64,000 bases of DNA. It comes from Hygrophila difformis. Its lineage: Eukaryota > Streptophyta > Magnoliopsida > Lamiales > Acanthaceae. The position numbers and the translations under genes were made by a program. The stretch is taken from positions 20,986,444 to 21,050,443 of the forward strand of contig JAOANR010000010.1 in NCBI GenBank assembly GCA_030278955.1, written 5' to 3'. Below the pieces are notes generated by a model, which worked only from the letters and a program-made list of their open reading frames with translations, ran no database searches and had not been told where the DNA came from. Positions 46,650 to 57,397 of the stretch are shown here, one piece after another; the stretch's first letter is position 1, and every line of letters begins with the position of its first letter.

Positions 46650-47447
46650 TGTTTTCTTTCGTATTCGTGTTTTCATTTAGGTTTTGCATAAGACATATTT
46701 TGTTTAGTTTCCTCCTTATGAGGATGTTTCTACTGACTGGGATTCATAGTTTACATTTCCGTTATGTTATTGCCTATTTACGTGTTTGACCTGCGTTAGT
46801 CGTTTGTTGCTGTTTTAGAAAGATGGTTTAATCGTTCTGCCTTAGTTTATGGTTCGAGATGTTCGGGATTTACTGTTACCTTCTTATAACATCTATACGT
46901 GTGTGGGTTGTCCAACAATACTTGCATCGTTGTGGGACTGAGCCGCTTCAAGGGAATTAGGTGAAATAATGTGATAAGGTTTACAGGGAAAAATTTTAAG
47001 TGGATATATGTTAGATACATAACTGCTTGTAAGGAAATTATTTTATTATTATTTTTTTAACAATATCCTGTTCTTTTTTTTTTTAAGGGTTTAGGGTCTT
47101 CAGGATTTGGGGTTGGAGGTAGCCTTGTTTAATATTGTCCTTATATATATATATATGTTGTTTGTTTATTAATAATTGTGTATTTTTATTTTTTATTTTT
47201 TATTATTTTTTTTTGTTTCGGTTGTCACCTCATTATTATAGATACACAAGTTGGTTATTTATTATTACCTTGTTCCTCATTTGATCAAGGTAATTAAACA
47301 ATTTAATAAAATGTATGAAATAATTTAAATATACTTGTATATGAAATAAAGGCTTGTATTTTTTTTATTGCTCAAGAAATAATTTTGTTTGGGTTACAAG
47401 CATTCGAAACGGAAATAATAATAGTGCATCGGTATGGATCTCTAAGT
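46650..47447. other. Non-coding interior
   Basis: AT-rich with T-runs and a (TA)n stretch near 47145. No gene seen. It separates the captured gene from the coiled-coil ORF on the other strand. Confidence 0.4.
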
Positions 47448-47834
47448 CTAGAGTGAATAGGCAGGTACATCCTCGATGGGATCGTCCTCGTCGCTGGATA
47501 CGTCAATGGGGATGGGTGTCCCCAACGGGCTCGGGCTCGGAAGAAATATGTCAGCCTCTAGGCCCAGCAGCTCCGCTCCTAAGTGTCCTATTTGCATCAT
47601 CAGTTTGTTATCCTTGTTTTGAAGTGCAACCACTTGGGTTTGGAGTTCGGCGACTTGGGCCTTGAGTTGGGTTATTTCATGATGGTCAGCTTCCCTAAGA
47701 TGTCCCAAATGGGCCACGTTACCCTCTAGTTGCCCTACTCGAGCCTTGAAGTGATTGATGTGCTGTTGGGACTTGAGGTATGCGTTGGTCAGTTTCATCA
47801 TCAGATTGATCGTGTTCGCGTTGGGTTCGGCCAT
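47448..47834 (-). CDS. Extra 5' ORF: small coiled-coil protein, function unknown
   Basis: 128 codons, intact, starting ~370 bases after the primer site on the minus strand. Residues ~5-95 form a heptad-rich helix (MAEPNANTINLMMKL ... ITQLKAQVAELQTQV ... LGAELLGLEAD). A Pro-rich spacer and the acidic C-terminal motif SSDEDDPIED follow. The protein at 54309-54836 has the same start pattern, coiled coil and SSDEDDPMED end, and 61179-61502 is a decayed relative. No known domain recognised. It occupies the position before gag that is usually empty in chromoviruses. A role as assembly factor or Gag partner is speculation. Confidence 0.75.
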   Translation of the reverse strand: MAEPNANTINLMMKLTNAYLKSQQHINHFKARVGQLEGNVAHLGHLREADHHEITQLKAQVAELQTQVVALQNKDNKLMMQIGHLGAELLGLEADIFLPSPSPLGTPIPIDVSSDEDDPIEDVPAYSL

Positions 47835-48200
47835 CTAATGTCAACAAGGGAGGTTAGAGTTAGACATATTTCAAGCAAAGTTAAGATATGCAGAAATTTA
47901 GATCTATATGAAATATGCATATGCAATATGCAAGTGCAAGTTCCCCTTTCCCCATTAAAATTTTTAATTTATCCATGTATTTAAAATAAATCTACTACAT
48001 GGGTAGGAATAAAAGTTGGGCCTCTATAGTAGACCAAAAATTTAATATTTTCTTGGCTAAGATATTGGGCTACGTGTAAATAAGCTTTTGGGCTAAAAAA
48101 AAATAATAATACTAGTAGTCAAAAATAATAAATTTAATAATAACACTTGAGTTTATAATAATGGTTTAAAATAATAGTAGTAGCTTTAAAAATTTTCCGG
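47835..48200. other. Leader of the minus Tekay-like element
   Basis: Untranslated leader between primer site and the coiled-coil ORF. Its counterpart is 53976-54308 (shared phrases around '...TAGTAGTCAAAAATAATAA...' and the CATGTAGT block). No ORF. Confidence 0.6.
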
Positions 48201-48212
48201 GCTCTGATACCA
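48201..48212 (-). other. Primer-binding site, initiator Met-tRNA
   Basis: The minus strand reads TGGTATCAGAGC three bases after the LTR end TGTTACA. Confidence 0.92.
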
Positions 48213-48215
48213 ACT

Positions 48216-50985
48216 TGTAACACCCCGGATTTGAAAAACCAGGCCGGGATGTCACCGCCACATCTCCCTAGCAAGACACGGCTTCCCGAGCTCACTAAGG
48301 AAATGCAAGGCTTATGGGTACGTAAAAGATTTAAAAACATTTCAATATTGAGTCCGGAAATTAATAATACTTAATTCAAAATACGAGAGTAATAATCATC
48401 ATGCGCGAAATAGAGTAAATGCAACGGAAAAGTAACCACGGCCAACATGGCCAAACCTCGAGTTTAACAGACCTGGTAAAACAGTAGTACAATGCAGAAA
48501 GTAAAAATGTTCATAAATGTTTCCCCCCAAGTGCATGTGCATGCGTCACTCGACATACTCTGCAAAAGAAAAATGACAACAGTTTATCAGTATAAAAATA
48601 TACCGAGTAAGTTAATCCCTAACTAAACAATTTAAGGGGTTACATGCGTTTTAACTAAAGATTACACTTTTCATGCTTTAATTTAAAAATCATAATTTAC
48701 TCGCAGCGGAAGAACATGATTAATTTATTCAATACGAAAATACATAATTAAAAGACTTAATTTAAAAGCATAATTTAAAAGCAAATTTAAGAACGCAATT
48801 TAGATGCATAATTTAAAAAGATGGTAAATAAGATTTAAGCATAATTAAACACTCACACAAGTCTTTTATATTTTATCCCGCAAACTAAGAAGATGACACC
48901 ATACCGGGGAGATCACTAACGAGGCAATCTCAAAACGTAGGACCACTAACGAGGCAGTCCAAATAATGGGAGACCACTAACGAGGCAGTCTCAAAGATAG
49001 TAGGACCACTAACGAGGCGATCCAAATAACACAGCGCGCGAGATCACTAACGAGGCAATCTCAGATAGTAAGGAGACCACTAACGAGGCAGTCTCAAAGA
49101 TAACGATAGCATGAAGATCGGCTCAGCCTAGTGAACAAGATTTTTCGAAAGTTCGTATTTCAATGTTACCAAAATATTCGATATCGCGTTTTGTAGTTCG
49201 AGTTTTCTCAAGTTCGAAAAATTCGATTCGACGCAGTTTACGCCTTTCTTAATTAAAAATTCATCTTTAAACCAAAAATTCTGAAATTTACACAGTAGAT
49301 CAAAAACACACATACGAACAACTTTCATGTTTTAAGTTTTTGGAAATAAGGTTTCGAAGCGAGTCAAATTTCGAGTTCTTTGCAAAAGATGATTTCTGTC
49401 CAAAAGACTAATTCCGACACAGTTACGTGCGACTCCGATTAAAAATTCATTTCACAGCCAAGTGGTCCGAAATTTTTATAGGATGTGCACAACACCTTAA
49501 TGAACAACTTTCATGTTTTAAGATTTTGGAAATAATGAATTTTAGATGTTCAAAAGTCGACCACAACACGCTGCATACGCGCGGACTCCAAAGTTAGTTT
49601 AGAACAGTTTCTGAAAGTCATCCGTTTGACATATCAAATGAACTCCAAAATTCATGAAGTTTTATATGCATAATCTAGACACAATTAACTACAAATTTTG
49701 TTTAGAAATGCAAAGTTGAATCGATCTAAAAATGGGTGAAAAATATGAATCAAGTCGAGTCAAATAATCTGTCCAGAATTCAAACGTTCGGTTTTGTCAC
49801 AGAAAATTTACGGCGCGATTTGGGATAGCAAATCTTTATGTCAATGGCTGAAATTTGGACACATGGTATATTAGAGTCTTATGAACAAAATCTATGTTGA
49901 AAAGTTTTTGGTTTAAATTCCCTAAGGTCGCTTTTAGGCGAGTTTATAAAATTGGACGGAAATAGGGTTTTTGAAAACCGATTTTTGTTACGTGTCTAGA
50001 TCTCAGGTTTTAAACGACAATAAACCACAAAAAATTGAAGAGTAAGGTCTTAACTTACTTAGTTAGAGAGTAGGGTCGTTGGAAGGAATTTCCGGATGTC
50101 CTAAGGTCGCGACGAACGGCCAACTTCTCCGATCGCTTTTTGTTCGTCCCCCGACGTGAAATTCTAGTAAAAGAAAGGATGTTAGATTTCGAGTTTTTAA
50201 AACTTATGGACGACTTAAACACTGTAATACAACTTACCAAGGTTCTAGAGGGTAGAGGCTTTGTCCCGTTTGCCTCGTCGTTGCCAGAATACTCACCGGA
50301 AAGTGGAGTCGATGAGATTTTGGCTTGGAGAGGAAATTGAGGGAGTATAGAGTGTGTGTTTTCTGAAAACAATGGGTATGGGGCGCCCTAAACTGAACTT
50401 ATGCCCTTCCCAAAGGCTTTGATCCGCTTGCCCTCGATAGGGGACGGATTTTTGGTAAGAAAATCACCATGGAAGGAAAGTTTACACCTCCTGCACCTCT
50501 GGCGCGGTGGTGGCGCGCACATAGAGCTTTGTCCGCGCGGAGCACGCGCGACCAGTCTTGGGGCGCGTTGCCTCCTTCCGCGCGGCGGCGCGCGGCGAGC
50601 GCGTGCCGGCCGGACCGGCTGGTTCGGCGGTCCGCGTGGTTCGTCGGGTCTTTTCTTCTTTTCTCTATCGGTTTTCTACCCTCTACGTGTTAGCTCGACT
50701 CCTCGGGTCGTTTCCGGTTCGAAATCTTTACCTTAAACTTGTTACGAGTTCGGGCTTAACGCTCGTAACATTTTCGTGCCCTAATTAGTCTGGTTAAATT
50801 AGTTCCAATTCCTCCTAACGTTTTTGTGATTGATCTTGTGATTTATTTTGTGATTTAATTTGTGATTTATTTTGTGAATGAACTTAGAATTTAGTTCCAA
50901 GCTGCCTACGTACCCTGTGAAGGGATCAAGTCATGACGTAGTTCAAAACAATTTGAATTTATTTATTTTTTTCTCGGGTGTTACA
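48216..50985 (-). repeat. 5' LTR of the minus Tekay-like element
   Basis: 2770 bp, TGTAACACCCCGG to CGGGTGTTACA, uninterrupted. It differs from the split 3' LTR by scattered substitutions, indicating moderate age. It carries the conserved CCTGTGAAGGGATCAAG block near the U3 edge, the GC-rich promoter block, splice-like motifs and the hairpin array. Confidence 0.92.
48909..49095 (-). repeat. CCTCGTTAGTG hairpin array, six units
   Basis: Same order of six stems as in the sister LTR at 39084-39269, with all loops intact (CACTAACGAGGC on the plus strand). Confidence 0.85.
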
Positions 50986-51269
50986 TTCTCCATTTCTCCC
51001 CCTAATTAATTGAACCTATATATTAATATTTTGAGGTTGAAATTCAATGATCTCAACCAAGGATTAATTTGACGTAAAGAATTTTGTTCAATATTCCATT
51101 AAAAGACTCCTCTACAAATTAAACTCTAATGATCTAAGTATATAATCCGGACTGTAATTAATTAATTATGGAATGAGAGATTATTTAGACCATGAAAAGT
51201 GATTATGAAATAATTTCCCTACCTTGCATGAGAAACCAATGTCTCTCATACAAGATGACACAAAGATAT
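50986..51269. other. Short non-element spacer
   Basis: Begins with TTCTC, the right target duplication of the minus element (50986-50990), and ends where the next LTR begins. AT-rich, no gene. It should be the pre-insertion continuation of the sequence left of 38390. Confidence 0.6.
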
Positions 51270-53960
51270 TGTAACACCCAAGAAAAACAAATTCAAATTG
51301 TTTTGAACTACGTCATCACTTGATCCCTTCACAGGGTACGTTGGCAGCTTGGAAATCTAAATTCTAAGTTCAGTCACAAAATAAATCACAAAAACGATAA
51401 GAGGAATTAGAACTAATTTAGCTAGATTAATTATGGCACGAAAATGTTACGAGCGTTAAACCCGAGCTCGTAACAAATTTAAGGTAAAGATTTTGAACCG
51501 GAAACGACCCGAGGAGTAGAGCCAACACATAGAGGATGGAAAACTGATTGAGAAAGGAAGAAAAGACCCGACGGACCACTCGGACCGTCGAACCGGCCGG
51601 TCCGGCCGCCACGCGCTCGCCGCGCGGAAGGAGGAGACACGTCCCAGGACTGGTCGCGCGTGCTCCGCGTGGACATCCCTATACGTGCGCGTCACCACCG
51701 CGCCAGAGGTGCGGGAGGTGTAAAACTTTCCTTCCATGGCGATTTTCTTGCCAAAAATCCGATCCCTATCAATGGCAACCGGATCCCAGCCTTAGAAAAG
51801 GCTAAAAGAGAGTATTGGGGGCGTCCAATCCACATTCTCACAGAAAAACACAAGTCCTTCCCTTCATTCTTCCTCTCCAAGCCAAAATCTCTTCGACTCC
51901 ACTTTCCGGCGAATATTCCGGCGACGACGAGGCAAACGGGACGAAGCCTCTGCTTTCTAGACCTTTGGTAAGTCATGGTATAGTGTTTAGTTCATCCATA
52001 AACCTTAAAAACTCAAAATCTAACATCCTTTCCTTTGCTATGATTTCACGTCGGGGGACGAACAAAAAGTGATCAGAGAAGTTGGCCGTTCGTCGCGACA
52101 TTAGACATCCGGAAATCCCTTACAGCGACCCTATTCTCTAACTAAGTAAGTTAAGACCTTACTCTTCAATTTTTGTGGTTTATTGTCGTTTAAAACTTAA
52201 GAACTAGACACGTAACTATAATCGGTTTTCAAAAACCCTATTTTCGTCCAATTTTAGAAACTCGCCTAAAACCCGACTTTCGGGAATTCAAACCAAAAAC
52301 GTTTCAACATAGATTTTGTTCATAAGACTTTAATCTACCTTGTGTCCAAATTTCAGCCATTGACATAAAAATTTGTTAACCCAAATTGTACCGTAAAGTT
52401 TCTGTAATAAAACCGAACATTTGAATTCTGGACAGATTTATTGACTCGACTTGATGCATATTTTTCACCCATTTTTAAATCGATTCAACTTTGCATTTCT
52501 AAACAAAAGTTGTAGATAATTGTGTCTAGATTATGCATATAAACTTTCATGAATTTTGGAGTTCATTTGATATGTCAAAACGGATGATTTCAGAACCTGT
52601 TCTAAACTGATTTTTGAATCCACGCGTAAGCAGTGTTTTGGTGTCGAATTTTGAACATCTAAAATTCATTATTTCCAAAATCTTAAAACATGAAAGTTGT
52701 TCATTAAGGTGTTATGTACATCCTGTAAAAATTTCAGACCAATTGGATTTGAAATGAATTTTTAATCGGCGTCACACTTAACTGTGTCGGAATCAGTCCT
52801 TTGGACAGAAATCTTATTTTGTAAAGAACTCGAAATTTGACCCACTTCGAAACCTTATTTCTAAAAACTTAAAACATGAAAGTTGTTTGTATGTGTGTTC
52901 TTGAGCTACTGTGTAAATTTCAGAATTTTTGGTTTAAAGATGAATTTTTAATTATGAAAGGCGTAAACTGCGTTGAATCGAATTTTTCGAACTTGAGAAA
53001 ACTCGAACTACGAAACGCGATATCGAATATTTTGTGACATTGAAATATGAAGAGCCAATCTTCATGCTATCATGATTTTTGAGACTGCCTCGTTAGTGGT
53101 CTCCTTACTATCTGAGATTGCCTCGTTAGTGATCTCGCGCGCTGTGTTATTTGGATCGCCTCGTTAGTGGTCCTACTATCTTTGAGACTGTCTCGTTAGT
53201 GGTCTCCCATTTATTTGGACTGCCTCATTAGTGGTCCTACGATTTGAGATTGCCTCGTTAGTGATCTCCCCGGTATGGTGTCCTCTTCTTAGATTGCGGG
53301 ATAAAATATAAAACACTTGTGTGCGTGCTTAATTATGCTTAAATTTATTTATCATGTTTTTAAATTATGCTTCTAAATTACGTTCTTAAATTATGCTTTT
53401 AAATTACGCTTTTAAATTAAGTCCTTTAATTATGTATTCTCATCTTGAATAAATTAATCATGTTCTTTTGCTTCGAGTAAACTATGAATTTTAAATTAAT
53501 GCATGAAAAGTGTAATTTTAATTAAACACATGTAATCCCTTAAATTGTTTAGTTAGGGATTAACTTACTAGGTATATTTTTATACTGATAAACCCGTTGT
53601 TATTTTTCTTTTACAGAGTATGTCGAGTGACGCATGCACTTGCACTTGGGGGAAAACTTTTATGAATATTTTTATTCACTGCATTTTACTACTGTTTTAC
53701 CGGGCCTGTTGAACCCGAGGTTTGGCCGTGTTGGCCGTGGTTACTTTTTCCGCTGCATTTACTCTATTTCGTGCATGGATAATTATTACTTCCGTATTTT
53801 GAATTAAATATTATTAAATTCCGGACTCAATATTGAAATGTTTTTAAATATTTTACGTACCCATAAGCCTTGCATTTCCTTGGTGAGCTTGGGAAGCCGT
53901 GTCTTGCTAGGGAGATGTGACGGTGACATCGGCCTGGGTTATCAAATCCGGGGTGTTACA
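51270..53960 (+). repeat. 5' LTR of the plus Tekay-like element
   Basis: 2691 bp, TGTAACACCCAAG to GGGGTGTTACA, of the same family as the LTRs at 38390, 40557 and 48216. Preceding 5-mer GATAT would be the target duplication. Donor-like AAGTAAGTTAAG at 52146 and acceptor-like TTTTCTTTTACAG at 53616. Confidence 0.92.
53081..53268 (+). repeat. CCTCGTTAGTG hairpin array, six units
   Basis: Same six-stem order as in the solo LTR. One loop reads TCTCGTTAGTG and one CCTCATTAGTG; stems are intact. Confidence 0.85.
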
Positions 53961-53963
53961 AGT

Positions 53964-53975
53964 TGGTATCAGAGC
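53964..53975 (+). other. Primer-binding site, initiator Met-tRNA
   Basis: TGGTATCAGAGC three bases after the LTR end. The 53976-54308 stretch is an untranslated leader. Confidence 0.93.
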
Positions 53976-54308
53976 CCGGAAAATTTTTACTATTATTATT
54001 CTTAAACCATTATTTTAAACCAAGTATTATTTTTAAATTTATTATTTTTTACTACTAGTATTATTTTTAGCCCAAAAGCTTATTTTTACGTAGCCCAATA
54101 TCTTAGCCCTAGAAATATTAAATTTTTGGTCCACTATAGAGACCCAACTCTTATTATTACCCATGTAGTAAATTTATTTTAAACACATGGATAGATTAAA
54201 TTTTTAATTGGGGAGGGAACTTGCACTTGCATATTGCATGTAGATTTAAATTCCTATCTAATCCTGTCTAAAACATATTCTAACTCTAACCTACCTTGTT
54301 AACATTAG

Positions 54309-54836
54309 ATGGCCTCACCAAACGTGAACATGATCAACCTTCTAATGAGGTTGATCGAAGCATACCTCGAAACCCCTCAAAACGTGAACAACTTCAGGCT
54401 AAAGGTAGAGCAAATGGAGGCTAACCTGGGCCACCTGACTAACCTGGGGGAAGCAGGGCATCAAGATCTGACCCAACTCCAAATTCAAATCAACGAACTT
54501 CAGACCCGCGAGACTGAGCTCCGGACCCAGATTGACGGCATAGAGACTCAAGCAGGGATCTTGGGAAACGAACTGCTTAACCTAAAGGATATCTTGCTCC
54601 CACATGCCCCTCTTAGCCCGGAAGCTCCTCCTGTAGCTAGCCCTGTTGCTGATCCTGTCGCTGTCCCGGCAGCCGCCCCTACGCCAGTTGCCGCCGTCGA
54701 TCTTGCTCCTACTGCTGGGCCCGATTGGCCAGCAAGCCCAGTGTTCCATGGGCCCCTTGGCACGGGCACCATCGAGGATTCGAGTGACGAGGATGACCCC
54801 ATGGAGGATCCGACCACCTACCCTCCCCAGGCTTAG
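54309..54836 (+). CDS. Extra 5' ORF: coiled-coil protein, function unknown
   Basis: 175 codons, intact, about 335 bases after the primer site. The N-terminal ~95 residues form a coiled coil (MASPNVNMINLLMRL, then DLTQLQIQINELQTRETELR). A Pro/Ala/Val-rich linker of ~45 residues (absent from the copy at 47448) and the acidic end EDSSDEDDPMEDPTTYP follow. Gag starts ~420 bases downstream in a separate frame. The frame is open although the adjoining gag-pol has at least five lesions. Reading frame, position and C-terminal motif are conserved between two divergent elements, which argues for a real protein. No family recognised. Confidence 0.8.
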   Translation: MASPNVNMINLLMRLIEAYLETPQNVNNFRLKVEQMEANLGHLTNLGEAGHQDLTQLQIQINELQTRETELRTQIDGIETQAGILGNELLNLKDILLPHAPLSPEAPPVASPVADPVAVPAAAPTPVAAVDLAPTAGPDWPASPVFHGPLGTGTIEDSSDEDDPMEDPTTYPPQA

Positions 54837-55259
54837 GGATTATTGATACATTATTCCTATTTTCTCTTTTCTATTTTCCCGAACTATTCTCAGTATTTTG
54901 ATTCCTATCGCTTGTACTGAATAAAGTTCCCTATTAAGCAATAAATTCACAAGCATCTATTTTATACACAATCTTCATATTTTATTAAAACTCAACCAAC
55001 CAAGGAGACAAGACAACAATAAACGAACAACATATCTATATATGCATAACGAATCGATAAGGTACATCGAACCCTAAACCCTAGAAACCTGGGGTCTCAA
55101 CGTTTCGACCCTTATACCCTTAACGTAAGCAACTGAATAAATACAAACCCTAACCAACTCTCAGTAGGCATCACTCGATTCAGTAAATCACTTTCTCCCT
55201 ACACTCTATCAAATCCCCAGAACTCTAAACCTTCTTTGTGCTCGCATAGTTATAACAGA
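54837..55259. other. Spacer between the coiled-coil ORF and gag
   Basis: Non-coding, A/T- and C-rich. Immediately before gag the sequence shares phrases with 61560-61701 of the young element (GATTCAGTAAATCA..., CACTCTATCAAATCC-like). Confidence 0.5.
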
Positions 55260-56461
55260 ATGGCACCCAGAGGACGACCAAGGACCTTACCTACCACTAC
55301 CAACACCTGCGATACGCCAGGACAACCCAATGAGCAGGCACCTAACGTTGAGGCGCCAAACCCAGCAGGCCCAATGCCAAACCCTGCGGAAGGGCGAATG
55401 AGGAATATCAAGGAACTACTGGTCGCACTGGGCAATGCTTACGTTAACCAGGGCGGAGCTGCCGCGGCACCACCGCCGGAAGCAAGGATCAATTACTTGG
55501 CTTCGGTAAACCCCTACCGACCTCCCTACTATGTCGGGGTGGAAGATCCAGCTAAGCTCGAGGAATGGTTGAGGACGTTCGACAAATTACTGAATGCGGT
55601 GAGATGCCCGGAAGGAGAAAAGGTTCACGTGGCTTCGTACTATCTGGGTGGCGAGGCCGACGAATAGTGGCAAGCTACCCAGGGGAAACTTGGCGAAGAC
55701 GACGAACCGTACTCGTGGAACGAGTTTATGGAGACCCAATGAGTACTAAGGAAGCACTGTACGAAGAGTTCTCATCCCTGAAACAAGGGGAAAAATCTGT
55801 TCAAGAATACTATGCTCGGTTTAAGGAGTTGGCGAGATTTGCGCCTCGGATGGTACCCACGGACGGGGAGCTTGCGCAGAAATTCGAAATGGGATTGAAC
55901 TTGTTAATTCGGGAGGTGATAACCGGAGTTAACTACCCGGACTTACAAGCTGTCAACGACCGTGCGGTGGCAGTCGCACGAGTACAACAGCTAAAGAGAA
56001 AGACTGCAGGGGAATCTAGCCAGGGGGCACAAGGACCAAACAAGAGAAACCGAGACAATAGAATGGGCAACACTATTGGTGGGGACAACTTTCAAAACAA
56101 CTTTCGGCGAGGTCCGAACGGGAATGTTCAAAACAACAATGGTCGGAATTTCAACCAAGGAGGACGAGTGCCACCGTGTCCGAGGTGTGGCAGGCCTCAT
56201 CTGGTGAGCAGATGTCCTCAGGTGGGCGAATGTTTCCGGTGTGGCCGTATTGGCCATCGGAGGGAGGAATGTCGAACCCGACTCGAGAACATCACAAAGA
56301 GAGAGGATTTGGTCACAGGACCCAATGAGCCGTTCAACCAAGGAGGCATGAACGGAAAAAATCAAGGATATCGGCCTCCTCAGAATCTGAACCCGCGCCC
56401 TCCAAACCAACAATAAAATCTGAATCCGAATCAGAACCAACCGGCCAATCAAGGGAGGCCG
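55260..56461 (+). pseudogene. Tekay-like gag
   Basis: Starts MAPRGRPRTLP at 55260. The retrotransposon-gag capsid core begins near residue 90 (YVGVEDPAKLEEWLRTFDKLL) and is interrupted by TAG at 55665 (normally Trp context) and a frameshift near 55739. It continues EALYEEFSSLKQGEKSVQEYYARF. The nucleocapsid has two knuckles, CPRCGRPHLVSRC (CX2CX3HX4C) and CFRCGRIGHRREEC (CX2CX4HX4C). A further stop lies at 56414-56416 in an Asn/Gln/Pro-rich linker. Gag would form the particle. Dead in this copy. Confidence 0.88.
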
Positions 56462-57397
56462 ATGGGAAGGTTGAATGTGATCAACCAGGCTGACATACCC
56501 GCGCAGGGTGATGTGATGGCAGGTACCTTTCATGTCCTAAGTACTCCGCTTAGAGTTTTATTTGATTCCGGAGCCAGTTGTTCCATATTATCTTCGAGAG
56601 TTGTAGCTGAACTAGATCTACCTAAGTGTGAAATGATTAGCTTAGGAATCCAACTGCCCTCTGAAGAAGTAATAGCCTGCTCTAAGCGTTATAACGGAAT
56701 ACATGTGGTAATAAAAAACATAGAGTTTTTCGTGAACTTGGTAGAGTTTGACGTCAGAGACTTTGACGTCATACTAGGGATGGATTGGCTAACCCGTTAT
56801 AAGGCCGTGATCGAATGCCAAAAGCAAAAGATCACGCTGTCAAAGAGTAGGGGGAGGAGAGTCATCTTCTACTCCCAACCCCCTAAGAAGTCTAACAAAA
56901 TAGTCAACGCCCTCAAGTTATGTAGCTTAATGCAGAAGGGTTACGCGGTATACGCATGCTACATTCATAACCTGGAAGCTGAAGGAGTCAAGGTAGACGA
57001 CATCCCGGTGGTGAGGGAATACCCAGATGTGTTCCCTGAAGACGTACCCGGTACGCCACCCAAGAGAGATCTTGAATTCACAATAGACCTCATTTCGGGA
57101 ACGTAACCTGTTTCGAAAGCTCCTTACCGCATGGCGCCACTGGAAATGAAGGAACTAAAGGAGCAACTCGAGGAGTTGTTGGAGAAGGGATACATTAGGC
57201 CGAGCACGTCCCCATGGGGAGCACCGGTCTTGTTCGTCAAGAAGAAAGACGGAGGGTTACGACTGTGCACGATTATAGAGGACTCAATCAAGTCACCGTC
57301 AAGAACAAGTACCCGTTGCCCCGGATCGAAGATTTGTTCGACCAACTAAAGGGAGCTACGGTATTCTCAAAGATCGACCTACGCTCGGGATATCACC
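56462..57397 (+). pseudogene. Tekay-like protease and N-terminal reverse transcriptase, truncated by insertion
   Basis: The protease has its active site at LFDSGASCSIL and DVILGMDWL further on, and is open to 57103. TAA at 57104 falls in the [13 protein letters not shown] motif that starts RT. The RT frame then runs [37 protein letters not shown], shifts phase near 57265 at the CxxDYRGLN motif, and continues [31 protein letters not shown]. At 57398 an LTR begins, so the catalytic YVDD box is not in the window. The motifs are typical of plant chromovirus RTs. Confidence 0.9.

Larger units (their letters stand above)
38390..50985 (-). mobile_element. Tekay-like Ty3/Gypsy element, chimeric and non-autonomous, minus strand
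   Basis: Two LTRs in the same orientation (48216-50985 = 5'; 38390-43942 = 3', interrupted), Met-tRNA primer site at 48201-48212, polypurine tract at 43943-43957 and matching TTCTC duplications. The interior is only ~4.3 kb. It holds a coiled-coil ORF next to the 5' LTR, the last part of pol next to the 3' LTR, and between them ~3 kb with an Athila ORF-1-like gene on the opposite strand. Capsid, RT, RNase H and integrase core are missing. Confidence 0.88.
51270..57397 (+). mobile_element. Tekay-like Ty3/Gypsy element, plus strand, interrupted at the RT
   Basis: 5' LTR, Met-tRNA primer site, coiled-coil ORF, gag, protease and the first part of RT, in order. The RT stops at 57397, where a second LTR element is inserted. 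The rest of pol should resume beyond the window. Gag-pol has several stops and frameshifts. Confidence 0.9.

Noticed and set aside
50986..51269. Possible short gene or MITE between two LTR elements
   Set aside because: No open frame, terminal inverted repeat or duplication beyond the TTCTC belonging to the neighbouring element.
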